From positions 3,034,926 through 3,098,925 of the forward strand of contig OZ007506.1 of the NCBI GenBank assembly GCA_963931865.1: a stretch of DNA of 64,000 bases, given 5' to 3'. The notes beneath the pieces are model-generated. The model did not search any database. It saw nothing but the letters and a program-made list of their open reading frames with translations, and had not been told where the DNA came from. Below, one piece after another: positions 10,101-22,000 of this stretch (positions are counted from its first letter, which is position 1; every line of letters begins with the position of its first letter). Both the position numbers and the translations under genes were made by a program. The DNA is from Axinella damicornis. Taxonomy: Eukaryota; Porifera; Demospongiae; Axinellida; Axinellidae.

Positions 10101-13100
10101 GCATTTGGCCGCTAATTAGACAGGAAGTGAAATGTCCTGAATTACTAGTTTGTATAAGCAGAATAATATTATATATAAGAGGGAGTAGGTTTGTTCATCA
10201 TATCATGTTTCGATGCCATGATGTGTAGTTCTGTTGCTGGAGCTGCTGACAGCTCAAGGATATACTACACAGGCAAGGTCCAAGTAGACTGAAGCAGCTA
10301 TTCGGGTATAGCACTCATGTAGGCCAGCATCTGTTTACTTGACTGTTCCAGCAAACCATATACATGTACCTGAACTGATCTCACAAAGAACAGAAGTATC
10401 AATGCCACCATGCTCAGCAACAGCAACTGCAACAAGAGAGAGAATGACATTGATGAAGCTGAAAATCCAAGTTTCCGGCATTCTGGGGCAGGCCAGACGT
10501 ACCCATACATATATCCATCGTGCTCTCTGAGGGTATGCATGGCTAGGTAGTGAGGCTTGCCCTTAACACCCAGTTTGCATGAGCTGTTTCGTACCTCAAG
10601 TTTTCATTGAAGGGCAAAAGGTTTCTATTGACCAATGGTACTATAATTATATCAAGTATGTAAGGGTAGGTCTCCACTAGCTTGTTTAGAGATGTACATC
10701 ATTACAAGAAATTAAGCATAGGTGAAAGCTGTTTGTGTTCATAGGACTGCAATGTGCATGATACTGGCCAGGTCAAGATGGGAGCTCTGGCCTAGTGGTT
10801 CAAGCAAGGTTGCCAGTTTGATAATTTTTTCTACGAATCTACTCGAAAACATGAGTAGGCGTTTTCACCTGAAAGTTGCACTGTATTCTTTGGAGGAGAT
10901 GTAAAGCTGTCAGTCACAGGGTTATATTCAGTTGCTAGTTCTGGGTATTACCTCATTAGCCACTCCATATGGTGGTTTCTCGTATAGAGAAAACGAATAA
11001 AGGGCCAAACTGTATGTGTACGGCTGGTACCGGTATCTCACTTACCTTTCTCCACCGGTATCTCGCCAGCACTGATACTCCCAAAGCCACAAGAAGGCAG
11101 TAGCCTGCACTGGGCAGGTACAGCACCCTCTCAGCCACCACAAACCCCACACGGAAGAACAGGTTGGAGGCAGGGAGGAAGGGGACCACCACGAGGACCA
11201 GCGACATAGCAACAAGCCTGCAGGGTGCAGAGAGCAGAAAGAAACCGACTCATGGCATTGACTACGTAGCGTGTGGATGAAGCAGATATTGAAACACGCA
11301 TATACTTACAGTGCATCGAAGGACAAAAGAAATTCTTTTTACGGAGGGAGGCTACTGCGTAGGCTTGCCCTTTTCTTTCTCCAAGTTAATAGTGGACTAG
11401 TGGATTTTACGAGTACATAGAGTTGGAATGTGTAATGGCCTACAATTCATGTGTGGCATGTGCTGTGCCAAGGCTTGACCCTATAGGTTCACCTATCAGT
11501 ATGCATACGTTAGTCTTGAAATTTGCCATGAGTAGTACAGTATTATAGCCTTGTATCTTTTCCTAGTGCATACAGACCTCTTAAACTCAGTTGGTTTTCC
11601 CAGCAGCACATGGCTGCCCAGTGCCCCAGAGGTGACCCAGAATGCCACCACTGCCAACAGCCTAGGATCAGCCAGTGACTCCACCAGAGGGACACATCCC
11701 ATGGACCAATCAAAGCACAACCATGTCGGGTTCAACAGCAGCCACACATTGAGAGAGTAGATGTAGCTGTAGCTCAGCACCTACAGATTAAAATTATTAC
11801 AGGGTTTGTAAATGTTTCACGTATAGAGTGTAGCCACCCACTCCTGTTCACAGAAATATACTCCTCTACAGATAACTTGAGGGTCTGTGAAACAGTGCAC
11901 GTGCTGCAAGGGGCCCCACGCATCAGACATGTGAGTAGCAGCAATGATGCCTTACAGCTTTGACAGTGTGCACTAACTCTGGTCAGGGTGGACTCGGCGT
12001 ATGAGGCGGGGTTGTCTACAGCCTGGAACTGTGGAGGCCCAGTGCCCATGAGACGAAACCTTGACCACAGCAGGAGCCCTGTGCTGACACCCATCACCAA
12101 CATCCTTACCACAAAGCCACGCCACCTGCAGCTGGACTACACAGACGTAAAACAAGACATGATTGCTGCAACAATTAGCATGTGAATCTTATAGCTACCT
12201 AATATCCAGTAGATGAAGGAGTTGAGTACAAATTAATCTTCTGTCTCTTCGTGTAAATGTCACACACACAAGCCCTATAGCATCCCCTCTGCACAGAAAG
12301 CTGCCCAGTGCTGACTAGTTACTCAGTATAGCTGTAGCAAGCAAATCAACTTAATTGTAGGCATTGTATCACCAATGACCTTACGCGATGCTTTCAGCAA
12401 TTCACGTGGTAGGTAGCTATACTGTTGATGATGGCATTATGCATAGTATGTGGAAAGGCCTTGCCAAGAACTGACCAGAGGTGAGTCCTAGGGGGTGAGA
12501 GTAGCAGCGGCTATACTCTTTCATGTGTTAAAGAATTGTAGTAATGGCAATGGACAAATGTGGTTCCTCTACCAGAAATCAAGACTGCTAACTCAGCAAA
12601 CATGGGGACCAGGATGGACAAATGTGGTTCCTCCACCAGAAATCAAGCCTGCTAACTCAGCAAACATGGATAGCATTGCAAGTGGGACCAGGATGGGCTA
12701 GGAAATGGGGCTAGAGACCCACATGGCTAATGGCCTCCAGTGGTTGTTCAATTATGTCCACTATAGCAATTGGGGAAAGCAAGTTCATGGAGGGGGTGAA
12801 TTCACTGCAGAAACGTTGATCATAACATTACCTAGCAGGTGGGTATGTATAATTTATTAACCAACTGGTATGAGAATGCATGCAGAAACAAGATTTAGAG
12901 TAACCTTTGTACTTCAGCTAGTAGACAAGTGTCTGCCTTTGCTATTAGTCATGAGGGGTGGCCCTTTGGAATGTATGTTTGTCCATTCTCTTCACGGTAC
13001 TTAACAGTTAGGTATGCATCTATCAGCTAGCATGCATCACCTGGTTGACACCACAGTAACACTATTGCGCTGAAAGTGGTGTAACCGGTTATTGAGCAGA

Positions 13101-15060
13101 AGGGGTGGGACAGGGTGAGGAACCAAAGAGGTGAACACAACATGGCCGTGTCTGAGCAATGAACATGCATGGCTGTAGAAAGCATTGGGGCGGGCAATCT
13201 CTCTCTTCCTTTACATTTCTTTCACAGTCTGGATGGGCAGTCATTAGTATAGAGCCAAGATTATTGAAATGAGTGGGTGTGATTAGAGTCACAAATCTGC
13301 AAAGGATATCAGTAAGTGCACTTGTGGATTGTGAAAACCCAAGGGAATGATAATTGTGGTAAGTACGTTATAGGCTTAAAGTTATCTACAAACAAGTGGT
13401 TAATCAGTTAATATACATAAAAAAATTATGCTCAATATGTTGTACCATACACTCACAGCAGCATTCCTGCAGAATGTTATCTTCATGTGCATTATTACAT
13501 CATATGCAACACAGATCCCCTGAAGAAGAAAATGGTCTGAAATGTACACACTAACTATTACACAGCATTCAATGGGAAGCCTCAACCATAGACTGGGGGT
13601 TATAACGTTATCCTGTATGGCGATTGAGACCAAATTTTGTGCTATATGTCAAGTGAAAACCTATATTTTTGTGCTGCATGGCAGGTGGGTGTATGTAATC
13701 TACATTGAGGTTATCACATCTGGAGTCAAAGAGATATAGGTGTGCACCTCACAACGATAATTCTATTCATCTAAACTCCACTGAAAATAAAGGCATGAAA
13801 AGTTTTTCGGGGAAATGACCTTAAGTCAATTCTTCTACCAGTACTACACACATGGTTACTTGGAGCGCACTGTGTGCATGCATGCACATTATTCACCATG
13901 ACAGTCACTCCTTGTTCTTTGAAGAGCATGGCCACACCCCCAAGCAGCACAGTGAGTAGCAGACATAGCAGAGATAGGCAGCCACCTGCAGCAGAAGAAC
14001 GTCATCAGCAGTGCATGATGATATACGTACCAGACAAACCGAAAATTATGAAAATGACATACCAATTAATAATTATATTGGCTCTTGAACATACATACCT
14101 TTTCTACAACACACTGTGTACATCAGGAAAGCGGCAAAGAAGCACAGCGATGAAGTCAGTTCAGCCCTACCAACTACACCAGCCACCTAGTGGAAAAGAA
14201 GTTATTTTGTGCCTAATCTGGTGGCATACTGCAGGGCAGCATACTTTAAATATTGAACTAGGGAAGCTTCTCTGATCAATACGTATATACCCTCTGATAG
14301 ACTGTAAGTAACAACTGAAGTCTTTATTCCTGTCTATACTAGTTGGATGTCATCATCTTTATATCAACTCGTAACACAATATGGTCTATTCCAAAATAAA
14401 GACGTACATCTTTCTTCTCACTAATGTAATATATTGCAGCTTTCTTCTCACTAATGTAATATATTGCAGCAGTGCTGAACTTACACTCTCACTGTGAACA
14501 GGGTGCAGGGCAAACAGCACAGAAGCAAACAGAGCACACGGAGACACACTCTTCGGTCCAGTTCTTCCACTCCAAGGCCAGTCTCCTAGCAGGCAGCAAC
14601 ACACTTCAAGAAACATTACAGCCACAATGGCGTGCAGGAGCACGTTGGTGACGTGAAAACCAAAGGCGTCTCGACCTCCTGCTAACCAATAGTTCCATCT
14701 GAAGGTCAAGACTGTCAGTGGTCGATACGACTTGTGACTGGTCTTGTGGGTGATTTCTTTTCCCCAGAAGTCATCTGCAAACACCTCAGCAATGGGAGTT
14801 CCCGGATCAATATCCTTATTGCCAATTATTGCTTCACTGTCATCAAAAACAAAATCTCCCCAGCTGCTGTTTACGTAACAGAGAAACGCTATCACTCCAA
14901 CTAGAATTCTGCAGAAGAGCCAGTGATTCCCAGTGAGTGGGATCTTGAACGGCACTTGCAGAAAGGACTTTGATGCATAAGTATCATGCTTGAAGGTTGC
15001 CTTAATTGATGACGAGTTCTGCTGATGTAGCGATGTGCTTCGATTTAATTTTGAATCCAT
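7140..15060 (-). CDS. TMTC4: Transmembrane O-mannosyltransferase with TPR repeats, TMTC4 type
   Basis: Nineteen exons read from the high coordinate down: 15060-14485, 14186-14099, 13985-13897, 13519-13457, 13069-13041 (29-bp microexon, tentative), 12125-11978, 11780-11578, 11217-11046, 10426-10370, 10039-9968, 9845-9766, 9477-9426, 9358-9303, 9097-9034, 8794-8717, 8656-8542, 8259-8147, 7605-7536, 7279-7140 (TAA). All phases agree, giving about 754 residues against about 741-760 in vertebrate TMTC4. Landmarks: [99 protein letters not shown], then TPR repeats ([24 protein letters not shown]). The family is ER-resident, multipass at the N-terminus with lumenal TPRs, and O-mannosylates cadherins. 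An ATG 33 bp upstream (15093) is an alternative start. TPR exon boundaries often fall between repeats. Confidence 0.93.
8391..8425. mobile_element. 35-bp TAGCC micro-element
   Basis: TAGCCTCATTCCC and GGGAACAAGGCTA face each other with 9 bp between. The flanks are aaacgacat (8382-8390) and aaatgacat (8426-8434), an 8/9 target duplication. It lies in a TMTC4 intron. Confidence 0.7.
8901..8954. mobile_element. 54-bp TAGTCT MITE with perfect TSD
   Basis: TAGTCTCGTTCCCAGACCC and GGGTCTGGGCACGAGACTA are inverted, with flanks atcctagct at 8892-8900 and 8955-8963 (9/9). It lies in a TMTC4 intron between the exons at 8717-8794 and 9034-9097. Confidence 0.88.
12549..12670. repeat. Tandem duplication, 63-bp unit, two copies
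   Basis: The string ggacaaatgtggttcctc starts at 12551 and again at 12614. Each unit continues with accagaaatcaag and gctaactcagcaaacatgg. It lies in the large TMTC4 intron and is non-coding. Confidence 0.85.
14411..14470. repeat. Perfect 30-bp tandem duplication beside a TMTC4 donor site
   Basis: The unit starting tttcttctcactaatgtaat is present twice in a row just downstream (in gene sense) of the first-exon donor (plus-strand acttac, 14479-14484). It is a recent slippage event in the intron and does not alter the splice signal. Confidence 0.85.
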
Positions 15061-16507
15061 AGTACACTGTATGAATGTGAAAAGAGCTAGCATGTATTAG
15101 CTATACTTCTGCACGGATGTAGCTAGTGTTAGAATTATTTCCTTGTGGCAATTATTTCCTTGTGGCAAGCTCCTCAGCAGAAGTCACTGAACAGTGCCCC
15201 TCATCGGCATCTATCCAGTGACCAATATTGTTCATCTACCTTAAAATGATGTTACACTGCTCTCAGCTCTCATCATATCACTGCAAGTATAAGCTACTCA
15301 TGTGCCAGCGTGCTGCTTGGAATAAAAATTAATGTATGACAATCTGTAGTTTTGCCATGTTACGTTTAACTAATTAGCTCTCTCATGTACTTGCACACAG
15401 CAACTCAACAACTTAGTCTTACTGTAGTCCGGCTATTACGCATGAGTCGACTAGGTGAGAGACCACTGCACACATTGCTGCACACTTGCAACAACGTAGC
15501 TACATGAATGAGCAATAATGGATTTTATGATGAAAGCGGCTACTACAGAGATGTTCATCAAAATGCGGTATACCATCATTCAGATTGGTTCATTCGTGTG
15601 CATTTTGTTGAACAGAAAAGCAACCTAGATCTCAACACACACTGTCTGAATTAGCTAGTTGCCAAGGTGCTACTTTGCAGTGCCCCGCCCCCTATAAAAT
15701 TCTGTACCACTGTTGCTTCTTGTTCTTACTACTAAACTGACTATAACTACAGTTGACAGACATTCCCACCTAGTCAATCCAGTTCTGCAACAGCCTGGCT
15801 ATAGTATACGCGTGGTGCGGAGAGTTGCATGAGTTGGTAGCTGATCTGGTGAGCACCGTTTAGAACGTCCGGGTTAAAAGGAAGTGGGTGGGGCTGAAAG
15901 AGGACACCGTACCTCTGGCCCATGCCCACCCTATAATAGGCCTACGTACTACATGTGCTTGCGGAAATTTTTTGAGGTCGCTGCGTGTATTGATGTTAGC
16001 TATACTAGAGTATGATGACAAGTGCAAGGCTGAGCATACACAGGGCAGTTGGAATCAACAAGCCAATTAAAGATCCCCTGGTTGAACGAACAACTTGAAA
16101 TTACAGAGTAGCTACAGGAGTGGGGTAGGTTTTCTGAGTCTGAGTGTCAGATTTGCTAAGCCTAAGCAGACTACGGAATGTGGAATTGCAAGCATAATGA
16201 ACTTCTACTGAATATGTTCACATACACTTGCAAAAACGAAGTGGATATTGGTCCGGCAGGAAGTAGAGCAATGGGTTAGGGCCGGTTCTAGATGCGCGCG
16301 CGTTTCCGGTACCTTACCTAAAGTATGTACTTCCTGGCGGACCAATATCCACGTCGAAAAAAAATTCGCCAGTCCCTGTGCTGTTGCAGATCCCATAGCT
16401 ATGGAGTCTCTGACTATAGAGCGGCTGCATTGACGTAACAAAACCACGTGACTGAGTACTTCCGCATGGCAAAAGAACATGGAGTTCAATGGCAGCTGGA
16501 CGGAAAC
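15061..16507. other. 5' flank of TMTC4; no gene recognised
   Basis: This region lies between the TMTC4 start and the fold-back transposon. It contains a direct repeat (attatttccttgtggca twice near 15135-15170) and a hairpin at 16241-16352. I see no convincing coding exon or core promoter motif. Confidence 0.4.
16241..16352. repeat. 112-bp inverted repeat
   Basis: gtggatattggtccggcagg at the left matches, inverted, cctggcggaccaatatccac at the right; the arms are about 26 bp. The loop includes a gcgcgcgc run. It is probably a small MITE; no clear target duplication was found. Confidence 0.7.
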
Positions 16508-18557
16508 TAGGCCTTGGCATATAAGGCTAGCACCATAGATAATAGAACTACGTAGAAGGGATTGGAAACGTGCAAAAATTTTACGGGTACTACGTCATTA
16601 CGCTGATTGCATGCTCGTTTCGGTTCTGTGATGGCTTCGTACCAGAATGATAATGCCAACTAACCTTTTTTGGCAAAACGCCCCACCCAGTGTCAAGGTA
16701 CAAAGGAAACAGCTGTCACCACAGACCGCCTACTTGTACCAGCAGCTGTCCAAGGCTTCCAAGGCCCTGAAGCGTGGAGGTGCGAAGAGTGAATACGCGT
16801 GTTATGGTTGAATAGAGGCAAGTTGCGCTTGTGTAGTTTTATAAGACACTGTATAAGTGTAGTGCTTATGGATTGGGTGAAGTTCAACCTGGACTTGGTG
16901 TCTAAATGCCCTTGTAGGGTAAGTTTGGTTCATGCCACTGGAATTATTAGGCTATTGATTAAAATGTCATGTAATTTCCCTTGGAAATCACAACTCCTTG
17001 TGTAGTTTTTTCCACAAGCTGTTTCACTGTTTGTTAAATATTCTGAATTGAGTAGGTCAGGTGCTGTTTACCATGTGCCCTTAACCACATGATTCGTAGA
17101 ATTGGGTGCAAGAAGATTCCGATGTAGGGCTTATAAATGTAATGAGCAGAAACAGCAAAAAATTGTGCATAAACCTAATGGCGGCCGCCAAAAAGGATAG
17201 TCCAGTTTTCTCATACGCATTCACTGCATTCTGTTCCTGCGCAGCTGCTGCAGACTGAACCCAGGATAACTTTGTCTACATTAAGGGATTCACTCACTCT
17301 ACCTTCAGAAGAATGGAGTGATCAATAATCCTCTTCAATGTCTATCTGGTTGTGCAAAATTTTACGCAAACCCAATGACATTGAGCAGCCGGTTACAGTC
17401 ACCCATTCTCTGAAGGTAGCTAGAGTGAGTGAATCCCTTAATGTAGACGAAGTTATCCTGGGTTCAATCTGCAGGAATAGAATGCAGTGAAAGTGTATGA
17501 GAAAACTAGACTACCCTTCTTGGTGGCCGCCATTAGGTTTGCTTTTTTCCGCTCGTTACATAATTTTATAAGCCCTACGTCGCAATCTTCTAGAACCCAT
17601 TTCTACAAATCATGTGGTTAAGGGCGCATGGTAAACAGTACCTGACCTACTCAATGCAGAATATTTAACAAACAGTGAAGCAGTTTGTGGAAAAAACTAC
17701 GGAAACAGTTGTGATTTCCAAGGGAAATTACACGACATTTTAATCAATAGCCTAATAATCCCAGTGACATGAACCTAATTTATCCCATAAGGGCATGTAA
17801 ACATTAAGGCCAAGCCTATCCCCACCGAATCCATTAGTGGTGCACTTACACGAAGTCTTAAAAAACTACACAAACACAACTCACCTCAGTAAAACGTATT
17901 CATCCCATAAAAACCCGTATTCACAACTCCGCACATCCGCTCTTTGAAGCCCCAGACACTTGGACAGCTGCTACTACAAGTAGGCTGTCTGTGGTGACCG
18001 CTGTTTCCTCTGAACTTTGACACTGGGTGGGGCATTTTGTCAAAAAAGGTTAGTTGCCATTATCACGCTCGTGCGCGAAGCCATCACAAACCGAAACGAG
18101 CATAGGACCAGGGTTACCCGTAAAATTTTTGCGCGTTTCCAATCCCTTCTACGTAGTTCTATTATCTATGCTAGCACTAAAACGAGCATTATGCATAGTT
18201 GTGAGCACTGAGCATTATTTGAGCATAATCCAGCACATTTTCAATCACATGTTACCTGACAGACTTGGTGAGAGCTCGGTACGAACATTTGTCCGTGTTA
18301 TTTCAGCTGACATAACATATCTTGACGAAATGTATGGAGAAAGTGGATACCAGATGCTCCTCTCCACCTTTCGGGCACCTGGGAACGAGCCTAGTCAGAT
18401 TTCTGCCCAAAAATTACCTGGCTCGGCTACTCAGGGGCAAGTCATTCCGCAATATCATGAGCATTTTCCTCTTAAATCAAAGCATAATTGGCTAACTAAA
18501 TGAGCAGTGCTGCAAAGCATTATTCTATAAAAGTTGAGCATTATATGCCAAGGCCTA
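16508..18557. mobile_element. 2.05-kb fold-back transposon with 8-bp TSD
   Basis: The terminal sequence TAGGCCTTGGCATATAA at 16508 is repeated inverted at 18541-18557. The octamer acggaaac is duplicated outside at 16500-16507 and 18558-18565. Inside, 16526-17314 pairs over nearly 790 bp with about 17402-18176. Examples are cagtgtcaaggtacaaagg with cctctgaactttgacactg, and agggattcactcactctacc with tagagtgagtgaatccct. The central unpaired part is about 17318-17400. The right arm carries about 365 bp of extra sequence (about 18177-18540) missing from the left. No transposase is visible. TIR and TSD length resemble hAT-type elements. Confidence 0.85.
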
Positions 18558-19066
18558 ACGGAAACTAGTAGCTCACTTGTACTCGAGGTCGCGTAGCTGC
18601 TCGATCTAATCGGCATGGTAACTGCGCTACAGTGATAGTTGACACAGTAGTACTTCGTAAGTTCCGAGCGGCTTGCGTTTCTGAGATCACTGTAGAAATT
18701 ACTGCTTTCTTGCCATGCAGTCTTATGAGAGAAACGGAATATAACGGAGGACGTTTCGGTTGTTTTACGGCCGGTGACGTCAAACGCAGCCGCTCTATAA
18801 TTTCAAGGGCGCATCGCGTATCGCAAGTCGTTGGCATGGCATGCGCATGGCAGGCGCAGGCCTAGGCCCATGGCGCCGCGCCATGCGCAAGGCGCTAGGC
18901 AGGAAGTGGTCACATGATGAAACTGTCCAATCAAACGTAGACCTATGTTGGCGGCGCGGCGCGACGCTCGCGATTTTTTCCCTGCAACATGTTAACAGCT
19001 GCCTCATGCATGCTTGGAGACCACCAAGTTGCAGAGCTGCTAGATTCTAGCTAGGCCCACGACTAG

Positions 19067-22000
19067 ATGGAATCGACAAACTCGGAGCAACAGTTTGTCG
19101 AAAACTGGCTGCGCAAGCATGAGGATTATGCACATGCCTTCGTGGAACGATGGCTCCAAGCTTACCCGAACCACACTCGGCTCTTGGTGGAAAAGTACAA
19201 CCGTGACCATGGCAGTAGCAACAATACGACCCTCCTGAAGCCGTTGGGAGCAGCTTTAGATGAAGGGAAGATTCTACAGCACTACATCAGTGCTCCTAAC
19301 CTTCACAGCAACCGCAAGAAAAGGTCGGCCTCGGAGCTTCGGAGATTGAACCACCATGAACTGTTCATGGAGCTTTTGCAGGACGTAGTCTCCCCTGACG
19401 TTGATGTGAACAGTCTCAGCCACAAAATCCTTGTCAATGTACTGATACTCACCAATGCGGACAGGTCGTCATTGTTCCTAGTGGATGAAGGGACCGAAGA
19501 CCCGATCTTGGTCTCGCGTCTCTTCGATGTGATGGAAGGGACGACGGTAGAAGACGCCGTGCATGAAGAGGCTGATGCGATTAAGATACCAGTGGGAGTT
19601 GGGATTGCAGGACACACTGCGAAAACGGGTGAAACCATCAACCTTCAGAATGCATACAAGGTGAGCGAGCAACTCTGAACAAAATGTATGGCCATGGTGT
19701 CTGGACTGAATTTTTGCACTAAAAGTCATTCCATGCAGATCGTACACACTCTTCTTATTGAATAGCATGTTTCGTTACCACATCTGTTCAGAATTTTCTG
19801 CGTTTGGCCTTAGAATAGTGTACTCCTTGAGTGATAATAAGTCATGCTGTGTATTAGGAGTGTGTAATAAATCCATTTATTGCATGATACCCTACAAGTT
19901 CAAAGGATCAGGTGTGCCTATATCTGGCATATGGCACTGCTGTGACATCATCACTTAGCAACACACATCACGAAGCAACATCCAATCAGGCGCATGCAAT
20001 AAATTAGTTATAGCATGGCAACGCGGGCTGCATGCCAGATATTGGCACTGTTGATGTAAAGCCCTCAGGCCTGCGGCCCTCAGGCTTAGCAGTGCCAATA
20101 TCTGGCATACAGCCCTTGTTGCCATGCTATAACTAATACTAAACGTATGTCACTTTTTCGTGGCATTTCCGCATACTAAACTTGTGCCACCATCTTGGTG
20201 TACCGCAATACATTGGCTTCATATAATAGCAAAACATGCCTTGCATCACTGGTAAGCATTTGCATGTACATAGCTTTATTAGCCTACATATCAATGTCCA
20301 GAAGTCTGAACACCCACATTTCATATTCATTATCCGAACAGTCACATGCAGGTATACAGCCCACAATACTACTGCTCAAGAAAACGCACAACAGATACAT
20401 GCAGTTACAGTAGAGACCAGTCTAGTTTAAATTCAGCAAAAGGTATGCACATATCTCAGCCTCGTGGAGTTTAACAGTGCATGTCTCTTGCATGCTGCTG
20501 TGTTTCGCAAATTGTGTCGCTGTTTTCGTGTGCATGACCAGTGCCTCAGTGTTGTTGCTGGCACGTTTGTCGGTGCTGTAATCCCCTTTGTATTAGCCCT
20601 GCTTGCCGGACTTGCTCTCACTTGTACTCCTTTGGCACTCATAGCTGGTCTGTCAGCTGCTCTCTTGTAGCACCGTCTCTGGTCGTGACAACTCTCTGAC
20701 CTGTTGGTCCAGGGCTTTACTGAGTCTGGCTTCTTGCCGCCCGGTCCTCAGTATCGTCTTTTCTACAATACCTGGTCTGTGTATTGCTTCAAACACGTAT
20801 TCTCATGTTCAAACACCCTCAGAGAAAATTTACATAACACTGGAAAAGGACATTTGTTTTAATTATGAGCAGCAACCACACTCCTGGTAGCTGTGCAACT
20901 CGCTGGTATGTGCATAACGAAATGGTATTATTTGTGCACAAGAAATGTCAGTCCAGTAGTAGTCCAGTCCCAATAGACGGTCCATAAAGTGATTATCCAT
21001 ATATAGCATTTCCATCTGCGAATGAATTTGAACATCCTCTCTCACAGGACCCTCGTTTCAATGCTAGTGTGGACAAGCACACCGGCTACAAGACCAAAAG
21101 CATTCTGTGTATGCCAATCAAGGCTCCAGACGGACAGGTACTAACTCAGTATATTTGAAGCTATACATCCCCAGAACGGAGGAGTGCACGTCAGAGCTTT
21201 GTTGATTGAAACTAGGAGCTATACACACCCACCATGTGAGCCACAATCCAACAAATCCTACCTCAAGCTGTACATTCCATACACTACGTAGCTACAACAA
21301 AGATTACAAACAAGAAACAACAGCATTTCCTCTATAAAGTGGGACTGTCATAGCCCACCTTGTGTAAGGCCATATGTTACAAGCAGAAATGCCATCACCC
21401 ATGCACTATTCCAGACAGGAATTCTAACCTTCCTACCAGGAGTGTGATCAACACTCTATACTGGATAGACAAAAGAGGTAGAACCGATGCAATATTAAGG
21501 CGCAGCTCTTTTGTTCTTTGGTTCAGGCCACTCTGACAGACTGCAGAAGTCTTGGGTACAAATTTACTACCATTATGTCATCAATTGTAATTTCTTAATT
21601 GCACTTTTGGAGCTTACAAATGATTGCACTGTGACGGTGACTGACTGTCCCAATTTCAGGTGATTGGAGTGGCTCAAGTGATCAACAAGAATGGGGGACA
21701 GGGGGTGTTCACTGACAAAGATGAAGAGGTACCGTACAGTAGGAGATTCCTACAGAACCCAGCTACTAAACTGTGCCATTCCCATATTCATTGTGAGACT
21801 CTGTACATAATTCTGGTGTCACTTCCGGCGTTGTCTTGTTTTTTAAGATTTGCAACAATTTGTACCTGCGAAATTATGAGTTCCTCTCTTTGAAAAGGAG
21901 TTCCGGACTTACCTCAACTTCTGTGCAATTGGACTCATCAACGCACAGCTGCTGGACCAGAGCCTCGCCCTGTCAAGACGACTGCAGGTACGTATACTCA

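Noticed and set aside
12380..12416. Alternative intermediate TMTC4 exon (minus strand, [12 protein letters not shown]).
   Set aside because: Its length leaves one base over and would put the next exon out of frame; the 29-bp candidate at 13041-13069 fits.
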